From Calliopum simillimum (lineage: Eukaryota > Arthropoda > Insecta > Diptera > Lauxaniidae), in NCBI GenBank assembly GCA_951812925.1, contig OX638372.1, positions 9,870,410 through 9,934,409 of the forward strand: a DNA stretch of 64,000 bases, in the 5' to 3' direction. Each line of letters begins with the position of its first letter. The first letter of the stretch is position 1. Of the stretch, positions 34,638 to 46,369 are shown piece after piece. The notes below the pieces were generated by a model. The model searched no databases. It saw nothing but the letters and a program-made list of their open reading frames with translations, and was not told where the DNA came from. A program made the position numbers and the translations under genes.

Positions 34638-35525
34638 GTAGGTTTTTTACATTTTTTGTTTGTGTCACTTTCTTAGTAGAGGTACCTTTTTGAGTTTTTT
34701 CATCAGGCTTGACACTAGAAAGTTTTCGGATATACATATTCCCAGATTTTAGCGTCGGTTACATAAGCCCAGCAGTGATACTTTTGAAAACTATTTTTTC
34801 AGTGCCTGCGTTTTTTATTTTTAAGACAATTTATGGTAAATGTTATGGTGCCGTTAAAACTTTTTCTAAAAAGCCATATTTTTAAGACGAAAAAAAGAGC
34901 CAAGGTCACTTAAAAGTTGTACGTGCGAAATTGATTAACTTTTCATGCAACTCAGTGGTACATTTATATAAACTAAAATCGTCCAGTAGTCAAAATTCGA
35001 CCACAAATGTATTGAATAATTTTGGTACTTTTAGTACTTTTTTCAGCTATTTGGTACGAAATAGAAATGATAAATCTACCTAAATTGCTAATAACCTTCA
35101 TTTTGTCGAATTGTGGCTTACGTAGCATTAGAATTAGGTCGACGATATGTAAACATATGTTGCGTACCTTAAGTGCTAAAAAATTTTAGCTCATTTTCAA
35201 TTGGACGTAGGCGTGACGATTGACATATCACGCCCATTTATGGAATACAAGAATCTCCCAATGGTCAAAATTTGACCACAAATATATTAAATAATTTTCG
35301 TACTTTTTGGACAGATTTAGTACTTTTTATGCTACTTGGTACAAAATAGAAAAGCTCATTTATCATTCCTGGTACAATGACAAATGCGAAACGATATAAA
35401 AATAAAGAACATGAAGTCAGTGTTTTTGTCTTTCTCTTTGAGCTGTATCCTCTTTTCAGCTCTTTGTGACCGCGTATTTTGTCGTTGTTAATATATAAAA
35501 ATTTGCATTAAATTTTACTAAAAGG
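34390..35525. repeat. Tandem duplication, unit 2
   Basis: Second copy, same start and end words as unit 1. By eye, the exon-derived part differs at 2 of 248 positions, while the next 215 or so intron bases differ at about 16 substitutions plus indels. Confidence 0.93.
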
Positions 35526-35920
35526 CAAAATATTAAAATAATTTTAAATTTGTGCACATTTAGACACAAAAGCCTTTCTAATGGTGTATAATTCAAAGTC
35601 ATGCTTCTTTGCTAACATAGCAAAAAAGGTAGGACAAATTTTTGTCTTGTGTATTAATACATAGATTTCTTAGTTTCCTTATTAGGTATGTAAAATTTAA
35701 TTTTCATAAGAGTACACTTCAAGAGAACTGTTTCAGAAAGTAATAATTTGATGTATTTTTTTCAACTTAATGTTGTCAATTTCATATCTTCAGAAAAAAT
35801 GTTCCATAAAAAAACCTAATTTTTTCATTTATAACTAAATGGCCGCAAAATTGCGTTATAACATTACTTTTACTTTACCTTGTATTAGCATATATCGAAC
35901 CTTGACCACCGAAAAGACTT
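35526..35920. other. Gene-free intron
   Basis: Plain AT-rich intron of the forked-like gene. Nothing supported. Confidence 0.5.
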
Positions 35921-35924
35921 AGGT

Positions 35925-36715
35925 GCGTATTGACAGTCATAAGTTAACCAATTAGTTAGCTAAAATGATGGCAAGAGTTTAACTAATGTTTCATATTCAC
36001 AGTGTTTTGGCTAACTAAAACAAAAAACAAGAGAAAAATATTGCAGAACAGCTTAATTTCTAGATTTTGTGAAAACATATAAGCCATTTATTTTAAAAGT
36101 GCCCTAAGTCCATTCACAGGCAAAATTATTGCCATAGTAATCAATTTTTTGACCGATATAAATTTTTTAACATAGCGTCGCCAATTTAACACCATGACGT
36201 AAATTTTTGAGGAACAAAGCCTAATTTTATTCATTTCTAACAAAGTGTCAGCATATTCTTATTGTGACATTACTTTTGCATGGACTTAAACCGGCTGATA
36301 TCTTTCTTGATTATGTTTGTTTGCTCGTTCTGTTCGTTTGTTTCTTTTGCTCTGAACTTTCAATCGTATGAATTTCAGCACATTCCAAGCCACTTTCTTC
36401 TTCAAAAAAATTGGTCACAAAATTCCTTGGCGTCGTAGTTTTGGAAAAAATACGAGCGATTTCTAAAAACTTGTTGCCGACGATCAACTAGAATATTCCA
36501 AATTTCGTCAATAATTGCGTCGCTTTCGATATCAGACCCATAATTTTCTCCAAGTCTGAAAACATTTTTAATTTATGAGGATTAATTTTCTTCAGCATCA
36601 GCTGATGGCTAAGTTATAGTTAACCAATGTAAATAAAGGGTTTAACTAATGGTTTATGAATGACTGAAAATAAAATGTTGTTGGTTAAACCCTTGTCATT
36701 AGTTAACTAAACCGC
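35925..36715 (-). mobile_element. Possible PIF/Harbinger-type element remnant
   Basis: Near both ends are words AGTTAACCAAT, AGTTTAACTAATG and, in complement at the right, TTAGTTAACTAATGACAAGG, giving an imperfect inverted structure. Inside, the minus strand holds a 55-codon non-repetitive open piece (36402-36570). Exact ends and target duplication cannot be set. Confidence 0.35.
36402..36570 (-). pseudogene. Fragment resembling the N-terminus of a Harbinger-like transposase
   Basis: About 55 codons including GSDIESDAIIDEIWNILVDR and FFQNYDAKEFCDQFF, then a stop. The D-x-EF style ending is like the segment before the helix-turn-helix of PIF/Harbinger transposases. This is a weak resemblance only. 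No catalytic region remains. Confidence 0.25.
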
Positions 36716-36719
36716 ACGA

Positions 36720-38030
36720 TGTTGTATTTTTGTTTTTCTATAGAAATAGATAATTCGCGTCCATACGCTTCTTCCCTTCAAATTTTATAACTGAATATAG
36801 AAAAAATCGTTTTGACTTCACCGTATTGAAAGATAATTCAAATAAACTTAATCCAGTAAAACTTAATTTTTGTCGGTTAAGGCTTAATATTAGTAAACGA
36901 ATTATATTACATTTGTATTTCAAAAACTGTTCTCGAAAAATCTTACTTATTCACAAATATTTCTCTTTAATTAATTTATTTAAAATCATCAGCGTTGCTC
37001 AAAAACTAAGTCAGATTGTTTCCTTTCAAACGCTTAGTTAAATAAACACTTTTCCTTTTTGGGGAACTCACTCGTTATCAAGTGAATTTATAACCTAAAT
37101 GTTGTACCAATTCACACCAAAGTCACTCAACTTTGTTACAAAAGCGACGCATGCGCGTCACAGCAGCGTTGACTTTTTCTAATTGTTCTTGTTTCGAGCA
37201 TGTCAAGTGCTTTCGTTGTTTTTATTGTTGTTGCTTAGTTTCAGCTTGTTACCTTTAAAGCCACCTGTTGTTAGTAGATAGCGCAAGAGGTGCTAAATAA
37301 AAAAAAAAAAAAAAAATATTCTAATTATTTCAAAGTTTTTACAACATATTCGTTCACCTGTTACGATGTAAACTTACAAATTGTGTTTGTTTTATGTGTG
37401 CTTATATGTACACAAGTATGAATGTATGTGTAAACGTATTATGCAAATCAAAAAGTGTGAAACTGATGCGAAAGTTGTAAGGAAAAATAACAGAAATAAA
37501 AATAAGAAAACAAAATATTTTTGTTGATTTTAAAATAAAATAAACAAAACTTTCTTTCGTTAATAAACAAATGGAAAATGTGTGAAAATTCACTTTGTTA
37601 TTTCAATTCGGATCTATTACGTTTAGCGAAAGAAATTTTTACGAAAATAACTTCAATTAACAAGTCCGGAAAAGTACAATAAATGATACTGCCATTTCCG
37701 GCCAATGAGATTTTTTAGCGTTAAACTGAATAAGTGGCAAGACACAAAGAAAAGTGTGTTATTACATGCAAGATGAAACTTTTTAAATGATATTGGCAAT
37801 TTGTAGAAGTTGATTAATATAAAAATTGTTGAATAAAGGTAAAAAATTTAAAAAGTTAAAAACATTGAAACGACTGAAAATTTATGAAAATGTCAAATTA
37901 TCTTAAAAATCCGGCAAAAATTATGAAAATGTTGAAAAATTTTCAAAACGTGCAAAGCGCTGCAAAAGTCGAAAGTAAAAAAATTGTGAGAAAGTCAAAA
38001 CATTCGTTACAAGACGAAAAATGTTGTCAA
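36720..38030. other. Gene-free intron
   Basis: AT-rich intron with poly-A (37300-37316). A 60-codon basic open frame at 37884-38066 is rich in Lys and Asn and has no domain. A slightly GC-richer patch (37140-37270, with GACGCATGCGCGTC) might be regulatory. Confidence 0.45.
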
Positions 38031-38033
38031 GAA

Positions 38034-38690
38034 TCAAATCTTCACTGTACACTGGATTCATTTTGACACTGAATTACCCTATCTTGTTTTATCAGAGTAA
38101 AAAAAACCTGGTTCTAGCAAATAATTGAGTGTACTGTATATTTAACAAACAAATACTTCAGGTCAGTGTAAAATGTGCGAGTAGAAAACAACTGTAAAAT
38201 GTATGATACGTATATGGTAACAGTTACAAGCTGCAATGCATTGGTAACCCAGGATTGTAGTAGTTTTCACACATTTTCGTGAAAGAAAGAGAGCGTAAAC
38301 AAAAAATAGGCTCAAGAAGAGAGCGAAAAACTACTTTTGTCACTAAAGCAGAATCAAATTTACTATGCACTGGACTGAACTGAAGCAAATCAAATAAGAC
38401 AGATCAGTGCAGTATTTTTTTTTTATTCTTTAATATCTAAGTACTGTCAAGATAATTACGCGTCACACTGAACTGAAATATTTGATAACTAAAAACTCAA
38501 TAAGACGTCTTGTACAGTCATCAAGTCGTTAAAAAATGGGAGTAAGTAGTATTAGACTCTACAAGACGTCTTGTTGGGTCTTAAGACATTTTGTTTGAAG
38601 ATACGTTATGTCTTGTACCCCCTTTTTATTAATCAAATAATTCAGTTCAGTATAGCCTGCAAAAGTTTCGACAGAACTTGGATATAAAAT
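38034..38690. mobile_element. hAT-type MITE family H1, two partial copies head to head
   Basis: One copy runs about 38034-38518 and ends AAGACGTCTTGTACAG. A second fragment (about 38566-38690) starts ACAAGACGTCTTG and continues AAGACATTTTGTTTGAAGAT, like the left end of the complete copy at 52179. The interior shares CAAATACTTCAGGTCAGTGT with that copy in the opposite orientation. Confidence 0.65.
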
Positions 38691-39270
38691 ATTCATATCT
38701 TGTATAGTTTGCGAGACATATAGTATTAAAATTTATTATTGTTAAATCAATGATCCTTTGTATGGAATTTAGAGAGATACCCGTACTTTAATGGTAAATA
38801 ACACGGAATATATGGATACAATTGAAAAAAGAACAGAGCACATCCAAATTCAATGACAAAAATTAATTTCACTGTTTGTTGTACAATATGTTATATAGAT
38901 ACTTTAAAATATGTCTCAAAACAGCGATTTTTGCGCTTCGAAGCAAGGATAACTGTAGATCCTGACGTGCTGAAGAAAAAATTATAAGACAAAAGTATTT
39001 TTTTTTTTTTGTCTTTTCTCAGAATATACTGGAAAGTAGAATATTGTTTGACATTGTTATAATAGTGGCTTAAATCCATTCAAGAGTAGTAAGTAGCAAA
39101 AGTAATATCATTCACATAAAGTACCAAAATAATCAGTTATTTGACCGATATAGGTTTTTCTACTTAATGCCAACAATTCTACACTATCAGGAGTCCAGTC
39201 TGCGGCAGTCTTGCTTTTACAAAAGTGCATATTCAGTTTTTAAAAAGCACACCATCGTTTTCTTCCCGCT
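38690..39270. other. Gene-free intron
   Basis: No exon or element end supported. AT-rich with a poly-T run near 39000. Confidence 0.45.
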
Positions 39271-39274
39271 GCCA

Positions 39275-39870
39275 ACCAAGACAAATTCAATTTAATGCTC
39301 ATCAAATTCGCTGCTTTAGTTTTTTGCTTTATTTTTTCAATATCAGCCTAAAATGCTGCAACGAAGAATTTTTTCTTTTATTGAAGGCAATCGATTTTAC
39401 TTTCTTACTTGTGGATATGCTACATTTTTAAGTAGAAACGACGATTTTACATAAGAGGTATTCATGTGTTGATGCAAATGTGTGAATATGCAGCTTTTTT
39501 TTCTCGCACTAATATTGAAGATGTGAGTTAAAAAGAGATTATCTAATCACTTGACAATATCTTATCGAAAAATATTTAATAAACAAATAAAAAAATTTTT
39601 TTTTTTTTGCTATGGCAAACATCTGCTGTTGTTGAAATAGAGGTTGTTTTGAAATAATAAGCGAAAGAAACCAAGCTGCTTGTTTTAATTCAATGCGATT
39701 CTCATCGAGTTCGTTGCTTGAGTCTTTTGTTTTGTTTTGTTTTATTCATTGTCAGCCTAAAGTGCTGCATCTAATAAATTTTTTTATTTGATCAAAAGCA
39801 ATCGCGCTTACTTAAACTTCAAGTTGATGAATAAATATGCTACATTTTTGTAATGAAATGATAATATTAA
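39275..39870. repeat. Diverged direct duplication just upstream of exon 2
   Basis: 39285-39430 and 39690-39855 share, in order, TTCAAT/ATTCAATGC, TCATC(A/G)A(A/G)TTCG(C/T)TGCTT, TCAGCCTAAA(A/G)TGCTGCA and a GCAATCG(A/C) then ATATGCTACATTTTT ending. The spacing is about 410 bases. The second copy ends about 45 bases before the exon at 39913. Confidence 0.65.
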
Positions 39871-39912
39871 TTAAGTAATATTAATTTATATATTTTTTTA
39901 AATAATTTTCAG

Positions 39913-40122
39913 AACCACCACCACCGATTACCTGCCAAACTTAAATGCATCCAAAAACATGCATTCTCACCACCAGTTGGACCGTTACGATTCAATGCAC
40001 TCCTCGGGGAGCATTTCGTCGATCGAAAGGCCCAACGGAGGCGCATTAGCGCTGCATTATGCCGCAGCCAGAGGCTGTTTAGATTGTGTGCAGCTTTTAG
40101 TTGAAGCATCGTCAGAGATTTG
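39913..40122 (+). CDS. f: Forked-like (espin family) protein, ankyrin-type exon
   Basis: An exon of 210 bases, bounded by TTTTCAG before 39913 and by GTAAGT after 40122. It joins exon 1 in frame (GG + A), giving a Thr-rich start, a Ser-rich linker (SMHSSGSISSIERPNGG) and then the start of an ankyrin-repeat domain: ALALHYAAARGCLDCVQLLV, followed by EASSEI. This is the ankyrin consensus (LHYAAA-x-G ... LL) and closely resembles the opening of the ankyrin array of Drosophila forked and vertebrate espins, where the repeats precede actin-bundling regions. The length is a multiple of three and both ends are in the same phase. The next ankyrin exons were not found and may lie beyond 64000. Confidence 0.82.
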
Positions 40123-42411
40123 GTAAGTGAATTTTTTTTTTCTACAAAAATTTGTCTGTTGCTAAGCTAATTCTCGATTGTAAAGCATTTTCCGCTTGTG
40201 TTTAGCTGTTATGGTGAAAGTAGCAACTGCAGTGTACAGTGACGTTTATTTAACGTCCAATAAATGACGCTATTAATTTATTTGATTTATAATTTAATTC
40301 AGACAATAAAGCTTATGCAAATTGTTTCACAATCTCCGACAAATTGGCCTTAAGCATTTTACATTAACAGCATTATTTACTTATTTTCCAAAACATTTGC
40401 ATTGAATGTTGTTTTTTTATTAACTGCTATTTGAAAGCCACTTTCAAATGTAGCATGCAATTATGGCTTTAAATTACTTAATTTTTAAAAATAATACAAA
40501 CAAAAAAAAACCAATAATTTTGGCAGACATGAAATTTTGAAAAGCATTGTGTTTTAATTAGTTTTTTTTATTATTAAAAACAATTTTTCACACGCAATTG
40601 TAGAGGGCAGCTAAAGTTCATCTTAAAATTTAACGAAATTTCTTCAAAATTATATTAATCGACAGCGCCGCCTAAGATTACACTTTTAGGGTTTCAATAT
40701 ACCAATATTAATCTTTAACATTGGATCAGAAGCTTAATAACTATTACATATTTCCTGTTTTTCTGGCAGAAGCCTCTATGAATTGATTTTCATAGTTCTA
40801 TGTTAAATGTCTGTATATAAGATAGCGTCGAAATTTAGAATCATTCCGAAACCGAGTTAAAAGTTAGAAGGACTTTTTTTATTCCGAGAAAAACCAATGG
40901 AGCTCTTTTGATTCTAATGAATGCATATTTTGGCTAAAAAACATGTTGTTTGGTCATTACTTTTTTTTTCGTTACAAAACGGATACGCAAGGGTGCTTAA
41001 GAAATAAAGACAATGTTCTTACAAAAATTTTGGAGTTTATAATTTAAAAATTTTTTTTCAATTACGCGGTCGGAAAAACGATTTTTTAATCAAAAGCAAG
41101 GCATTTAACGAAAAAAGTGTAGATATCAGGCAAAAAGTACGAGTGTATATTTCTCGAATTTTTTGAAATTTTTTTATAATTTTCAAAAAATGATCAAAAA
41201 AAAAAAAATTTTTTAAATTCTGAAAAAAATTCACACGGTCCCACAGTGCGATGTGAAACGGAACTTTATTCAATTTTTGAAATACATAAAACGCATAAGA
41301 TTATTCGTTATTTCGGTAGCTTAATATCCCACCTCAAAAACTTCATACTCAGTTTGGTGAATAACCCTGCGAAACAACTGCAAATGCATTCATACTTTTT
41401 GACTATAGAAAGCTTTTCGATTTGTTTTAGCTTATAGATTGGTACATAAAAACCGTAAGTCGGTAAGACGCGAAAATTTTTTCATTCATTTTTTATTAAA
41501 ATTGTCACTTATTGGCATTCAAATAATTGCAGAATCTTTTCTTACTCGTGTGTGATTTGTTTGTGAAAATTGTGCTTTTTAAGAAGTTCATAAGATTTCC
41601 ATTTTCAACTTCATTGGATACTTTAAAAAGTGTTACCACAAATCGCCATTTTGAAACGTACTAAATTTGAAAGGTAGGTTTATCCTCTACTAGAAACATA
41701 AGCCATCTTCTGCGATATTTTGCGATCCTCTTTTAAACTAAACCTTTTCCATAATGTCTTTGGAAATTTCATATGACACCGAAATTTCATAAAAAACCGA
41801 CATCGGACGCCATCGTTGGTTTTGTTTTGGAAAAAATAGGCTCACCAACACTAACATCTGACACTCTCCATAGTTTTAAGGTAACTATTTGTAGGCTAGT
41901 TTATAATATACCAAAAAGGTAGAGGGAATCCTCTCGAAATTTAGAAGCATTTCTGAAAAAAATTCAAGAAACAGCAAATACCCCTTGTCTTACCCCCTTC
42001 ATTTTTTATGGTGTTTTGATAAGAAAATGGTTATATCTATCGAGTTTCATAGCCATATCTGGTATGGGAGCAGAAATACAACGTTTTGAGCATTTCCATA
42101 TATGGGGGGTATAATAACCCCTTGTCTGATCCCCCTTAATTTTTGCATAGTGTTTTGCTAATTTAATATACATCCAGGTATTTAGTTTCATAACTATAAC
42201 TGCTATATGTGCTGAGATATGAATTAAGTTCCGCTACACTCTTAAAATTTCGCACTGTGCGCCCTACAGAATCACGAACTATTCCAAAATTATTTTGCAA
42301 ACTACTCCATAGGAGAAACTGACTACTCCGAATTCTGGTCCCATCACATATAAAGTTCTATTTACGTTTAACATTGTAAGTCATTGGGCGTAACCAATTG
42401 TTTCATTATGC
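40123..42411. other. Gene-free intron
   Basis: Starts at the donor of the ankyrin exon. AT-rich. Contains short duplicated phrases (ACCCCTTGTCT near 41983, 42117) of an unassigned repeat. No exon supported. Confidence 0.5.
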
Positions 42412-42419
42412 ATTCTAAT

Positions 42420-42587
42420 CAGTGGCGGATCCAGCACTGTCAAGAGGGGGGGCCGATTGACTACATTTCTAGATAATAACAGAATGAATTTAAAATCTTT
42501 ACATATGATTTAAAAAAAAAATGTATTCACTTGGTTTGAGAGGGGGGGCCGATCGGGCCCCATCGCCCCACCCTTGATCCGCCACTG
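42420..42587. mobile_element. Small hAT-type MITE, family H2
   Basis: 168 bases. Ends CAGTGGCGGATCCAG and, in complement, CAGTGGCGGATCAAG. The sequence GAGGGGGGGCCGAT is repeated inside near both ends. Flanked by ATTCTAAT (42412-42419) and ATTATAAT (42588-42595), an 8-base target duplication with one mismatch, as expected for hAT elements. Confidence 0.88.
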
Positions 42588-42854
42588 ATTATAATCGGAC
42601 TAGAAAAAAGTCAATTGTCTCCTTATGCATTACATTCGGACCAGAAAAAGGCCAATTTTTTTTATTTTATTTATAAATTTCAACAAATTTTATTTGAATT
42701 TGCACAAAAATTTCAAAATGTTTCATAGCCGAAAGTGTTAAAAAATTTGTTATATATTTCTGCGCAATGTGTTTCGGGTTCGAATCTTAGTGTGGATGAA
42801 AACTCTTTTATAATTTTTTTATTATCTTATACTTCGACTAAATTTAAAAACTGG

Positions 42855-42940
42855 AATAGAAAATCACCGAGTGAAGGATTTGAACCCGAGCCACTCGACG
42901 CAGCGCAAGTCGCTAGACCGATACACTATCATTTGCTCTT
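42855..42940 (-). repeat. tRNA-like sequence, probably a SINE head or tRNA pseudogene
   Basis: The minus strand contains an A-box-like TAGTGTATCGG and, 34 bases later, a perfect B-box GGTTCAAATCC, with the spacing of a tRNA's internal RNA polymerase III promoter. The cloverleaf stems look imperfect by eye, so I do not call it a functional tRNA. A second B-box-like GGTTCGAATCT lies on the + strand at 42778-42788. Confidence 0.4.
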
Positions 42941-43369
42941 CTTCACAATCGACGAACTGCCAAACAGTACGTAGTCAGTAATGTTATGAGTATGATCGAT
43001 AGACAATTGGACCACTTTTGGTACTAATGACGGATTATGCATTACATATAGACCAGTTTTGATACAATTGATAATTTAAGTTAATTTATTCTAGTTTTGC
43101 TTAGGTGTAAACTATAATTATAGACAACAAGGTAATTCTTTAAAAGATTCTAAGCACTTTACGTCGTAGATGCCTTGGGATTCTTTCGTTAATTGAGAGA
43201 TTTCAGCTGTAAAGCTCACGTTCGTCAGCAAAATGCTAGGTTTACTCAAAACTAAGTAAATGAAGGCTAGATTGCTCTGGCGTTCGCTTCGGGAGGAAAT
43301 TCGAACAAATCGTTTTCTTCACTAGACCTACACAGAGCGAAGAAAAAAAGCATAACTTGCGTTGTTAAA

Positions 43370-43615
43370 TGAGTGTTTTAACTACGTTTCGTTGCTGATT
43401 CGGATTTAAAAACGCTCCAAGATCATATTTGTATTGAGCGTTGCTAAATCACTCATGAACGTAGTTGAAACATATTTAGCAACGGTGGTTGCCAAGCATT
43501 GTTAAATCCAAATCAGCTACGAAACGTGGTCAAAACAACACGATACGTAGTTAAATCTAAATCACCAACGAAACGCAGTCAAAACACTCACGAACGTGGT
43601 AGAAGCTCATTTCAA
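43370..43615. repeat. Inverted repeat cluster with CGAAACG words
   Basis: GAGTGTTTTAACTACGTTTC and GTTGCTGATTCGGATTTA (43371-43409) return in complement around 43505-43610 (ACGAAACGTGGTCAAAAC, ACGAAACGCAGTCAAAACAC). MITE-like; borders uncertain. Confidence 0.5.
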
Positions 43616-43644
43616 AACAAATAGACTTTCAGTCAACATCACAA

Positions 43645-43905
43645 TAATGATGGCAGTGGCTGAGTTCGTTATCGTCCGTATCTATCACACGACAGGTTCC
43701 AAGTTCAAATCTCCACAAAACCAAACAAAAAATATTTATTTAAAGCAAAAATTCAAAATTAAAGAAGAAAATAAAAAAAAAACTGATAATGAAATTATTA
43801 AAATTAGAAAAATAAAAAAAAAAAATATTTTTTTTTTCGATTTTATTGCAAACGATGCGAAACGAGTCATGCTCAAAATTTGGGTCGCAATGTTGTTAAA
43901 ATAAC
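43645..43905 (+). repeat. Candidate tRNA-derived SINE
   Basis: A + strand A-box-like TGGCTGAGTTCG (43656-43667) is followed by a B-box-like AGTTCAAATCT near 43703, a tRNA-like spacing. An A-rich body and AAAAATAAAAAA-type tail (43720-43830) follow. The 102-codon open frame across it is Lys-rich and not a gene. Confidence 0.4.
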
Positions 43906-43969
43906 CACGTTTTTGCCACTTTTGGCAATGTTGTTTTCTCCGTGTATAGCAGTGTATACGCACTCTGAA

Positions 43970-46240
43970 TAGATCCCGCTTAGAGAGTAGGGAAGGAGTT
44001 CAGATTGATTAAATTTTTTCTGCATTTCTCAACAAATTTTGATTTTACTGAGTTCAACGCCTTGATAGTGGCCTGAGAAGATAGCCCCTTGTCTATAGCT
44101 GAGACTAAAAGTCACTTCTAGCATTGAAGCTATGAGAATAGTGCAAAATTTTTACTGAAAGACTATAGCTGAATTGGGTAACCTAAAGGATTGAGATAAA
44201 TTGAGGTCTTTTGGAAATACACCTGCACCTGCTACAGCGCATCTTCGTACCATTAGTGTTTAAGGTGGTTCCGAAATTCAAGCTGGTCGCTTAGTCTTCC
44301 TATTGAATTCTTTTGGGAAACCACACACCAAAGTTTTTCTCAAAATCAAGAAGGGGTACTCCTTACTTGTGGTTGGCTACCAAACCGAAGAGTCGTATGT
44401 GAGGATTAGATGTATTACGGCTTTATCCACAGTACCATTCTTGGTTGAAGTTTCCATTTCTTGCTAAAGATTTCTTGCATGTATAAAAAGCCTTACACAT
44501 TCTGTGGCCCATCTGAATGGCTCAGCATATGAGAATCACGTGCACTAACTATGTAACCAAGTGGATTAACAAGGCAGTTGTAGAACAACTCTAACTCACA
44601 TTCGAAAGTTTTCTTTTAAATAAAAAAGAGAAAATTGATATCATTGCCTTTCGATTGTTAACACGTACACAGTTCAAGACTTTCAAAATTGCTCCATTAA
44701 CATATTTAATGCATAAATTTTGTTTTTCTGAAAAAAGTAAAAAAAAAAACACCCATTAACACATTGCATTGGCAACTGTGGAATACAAAATTTTCCATAA
44801 GGAAGAAATCAAAAATTCAACTCAACTTGAGGCAATCCTCCTGCGGGCGCTTTCAAATTGTAAATTCAAAATGTTAATTTGTTTGTGGTTTGGCGCTTTT
44901 TCCGTCTAAAAAGTTCATAACTCCAACATATGGTGGTGGCAGCCAGTAAGTGGTAGTGCACTTGTACATTCAACAGTAGCCACCGCTTTTGGTTGCACAT
45001 CGCACATATTGGCCACCACTAATTGCATAACTACAGCAATAATACCATTTTGGAATTTATATATGGCAGGCAGCAGCATTTCACCGTTTGTCGGTTGTTG
45101 GTCGAATGATTCGCGTATGCACATGCGCGCAAGTCCATCATAATCAATGCAGCGCAGCTGAACAACAGAACCGAACAATTAAATAAAAATCCACGTAAAA
45201 CACGCGATACATTCCTACTTTCTTCACCTACATTTGTTTATATGGAACAATAATGCTAGTGGCAACTGATAGTCAGGGATGCCAAATATAATTATCCTAG
45301 AGAAACTAAAGCATTCGGCAAATTATTGCAATTTCCAGCCAGTCAGCATCCCTGGCAACAGCTCCAGTGGTAGCACAAAATAAACAAGAGAGGGGCGTTT
45401 CATTTGCGTCTTCGCTTCGTTGCATAAAACGGGAATCGCACAAGATTTTTTTTTGTTCCAACTGGCCGTTTAATTCAACACCGCACTGCAATGCCTTACT
45501 GACCAAGGCGACGACCAGTTCAAGTCATCCAACAGGAATGAACGGAGCCGCTGCTGCTTCTTTAGAACTAGAAATTCATTGCTGCTTGTCCGAAAACCGT
45601 TTTACAACCGGCTACAGCAGCAGTTAACGATCTCTTGGATGGATGCAACATGATGAACACACATACATACATATTTGCAAATGTGGTTCAGTGTGGTTTA
45701 TTTTGGTTTGTACGGACACACTCTTGGCCCGGTTTTTGTTGTTTGCTGCATACAAAGCTTTGCAAATCGGATTACAATTCAGCCAGCATTAAGGCAGAAA
45801 AAGCATATTAATTGAATGATGATGTTACCATGAAAATTGCACTAGTTCTATGGATACTTGGAACGCAGCGCAGCCAGTTATATACTTGAGCTCATCCTAG
45901 AAAGATACTGTAAAGGTGTAGAGTTCTGATATGACTTTTACATTTGTCTACAGGTTTCATCAATTACACTTGGTCTGCTGAACTGTTTCAGATAAGGTAC
46001 GAAACAAACATATTCTAAACCTTTATTTATTGATCGGGAATGCCGTGGCCATGCCATTTGTTACCTTGCATTGTAACCCAGAGTCGCAGTGAAGATGGAA
46101 AACATCAAAGTTAGGATAATGGACATTTGCTCTATTTCCAAATATTGAAGCATACATATACCGCAGATATGGAGTGCATGTTTAGGCATGTTTTATAAGT
46201 AGTACCACTTGTTACTCAAGTGAAGTTGTCTCTAGGAATT
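43970..46240. other. Gene-free intron with some unique-looking sequence
   Basis: No gene supported. 44900-45640 is less AT-rich and carries short open frames on both strands (44915-45178 minus, 45367-45627 plus) without domains or good splice signals. Possible enhancer or unrecognised exon. Confidence 0.45.
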
Positions 46241-46369
46241 TTCGAAAAAATAATGGTTTTTTAGGATTCTTAGTCCGTTGGGAATAGTTCTGCAGTTCTT
46301 TCACAAAATTCGAAATAGTTCTGCGAAATTGGACCAAAAATCTGAGGTGCACTATTTTTTACTCATCAC

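Noticed and set aside
42855..42940. A functional tRNA gene
   Set aside because: A and B boxes are present, but acceptor and anticodon stems do not pair convincingly by eye, and the flanks look like a SINE or repeat.
43596..43904. 102-codon Lys/Ile-rich frame
   Set aside because: It runs across the A-rich body and tail of the candidate SINE, so it is a by-product.
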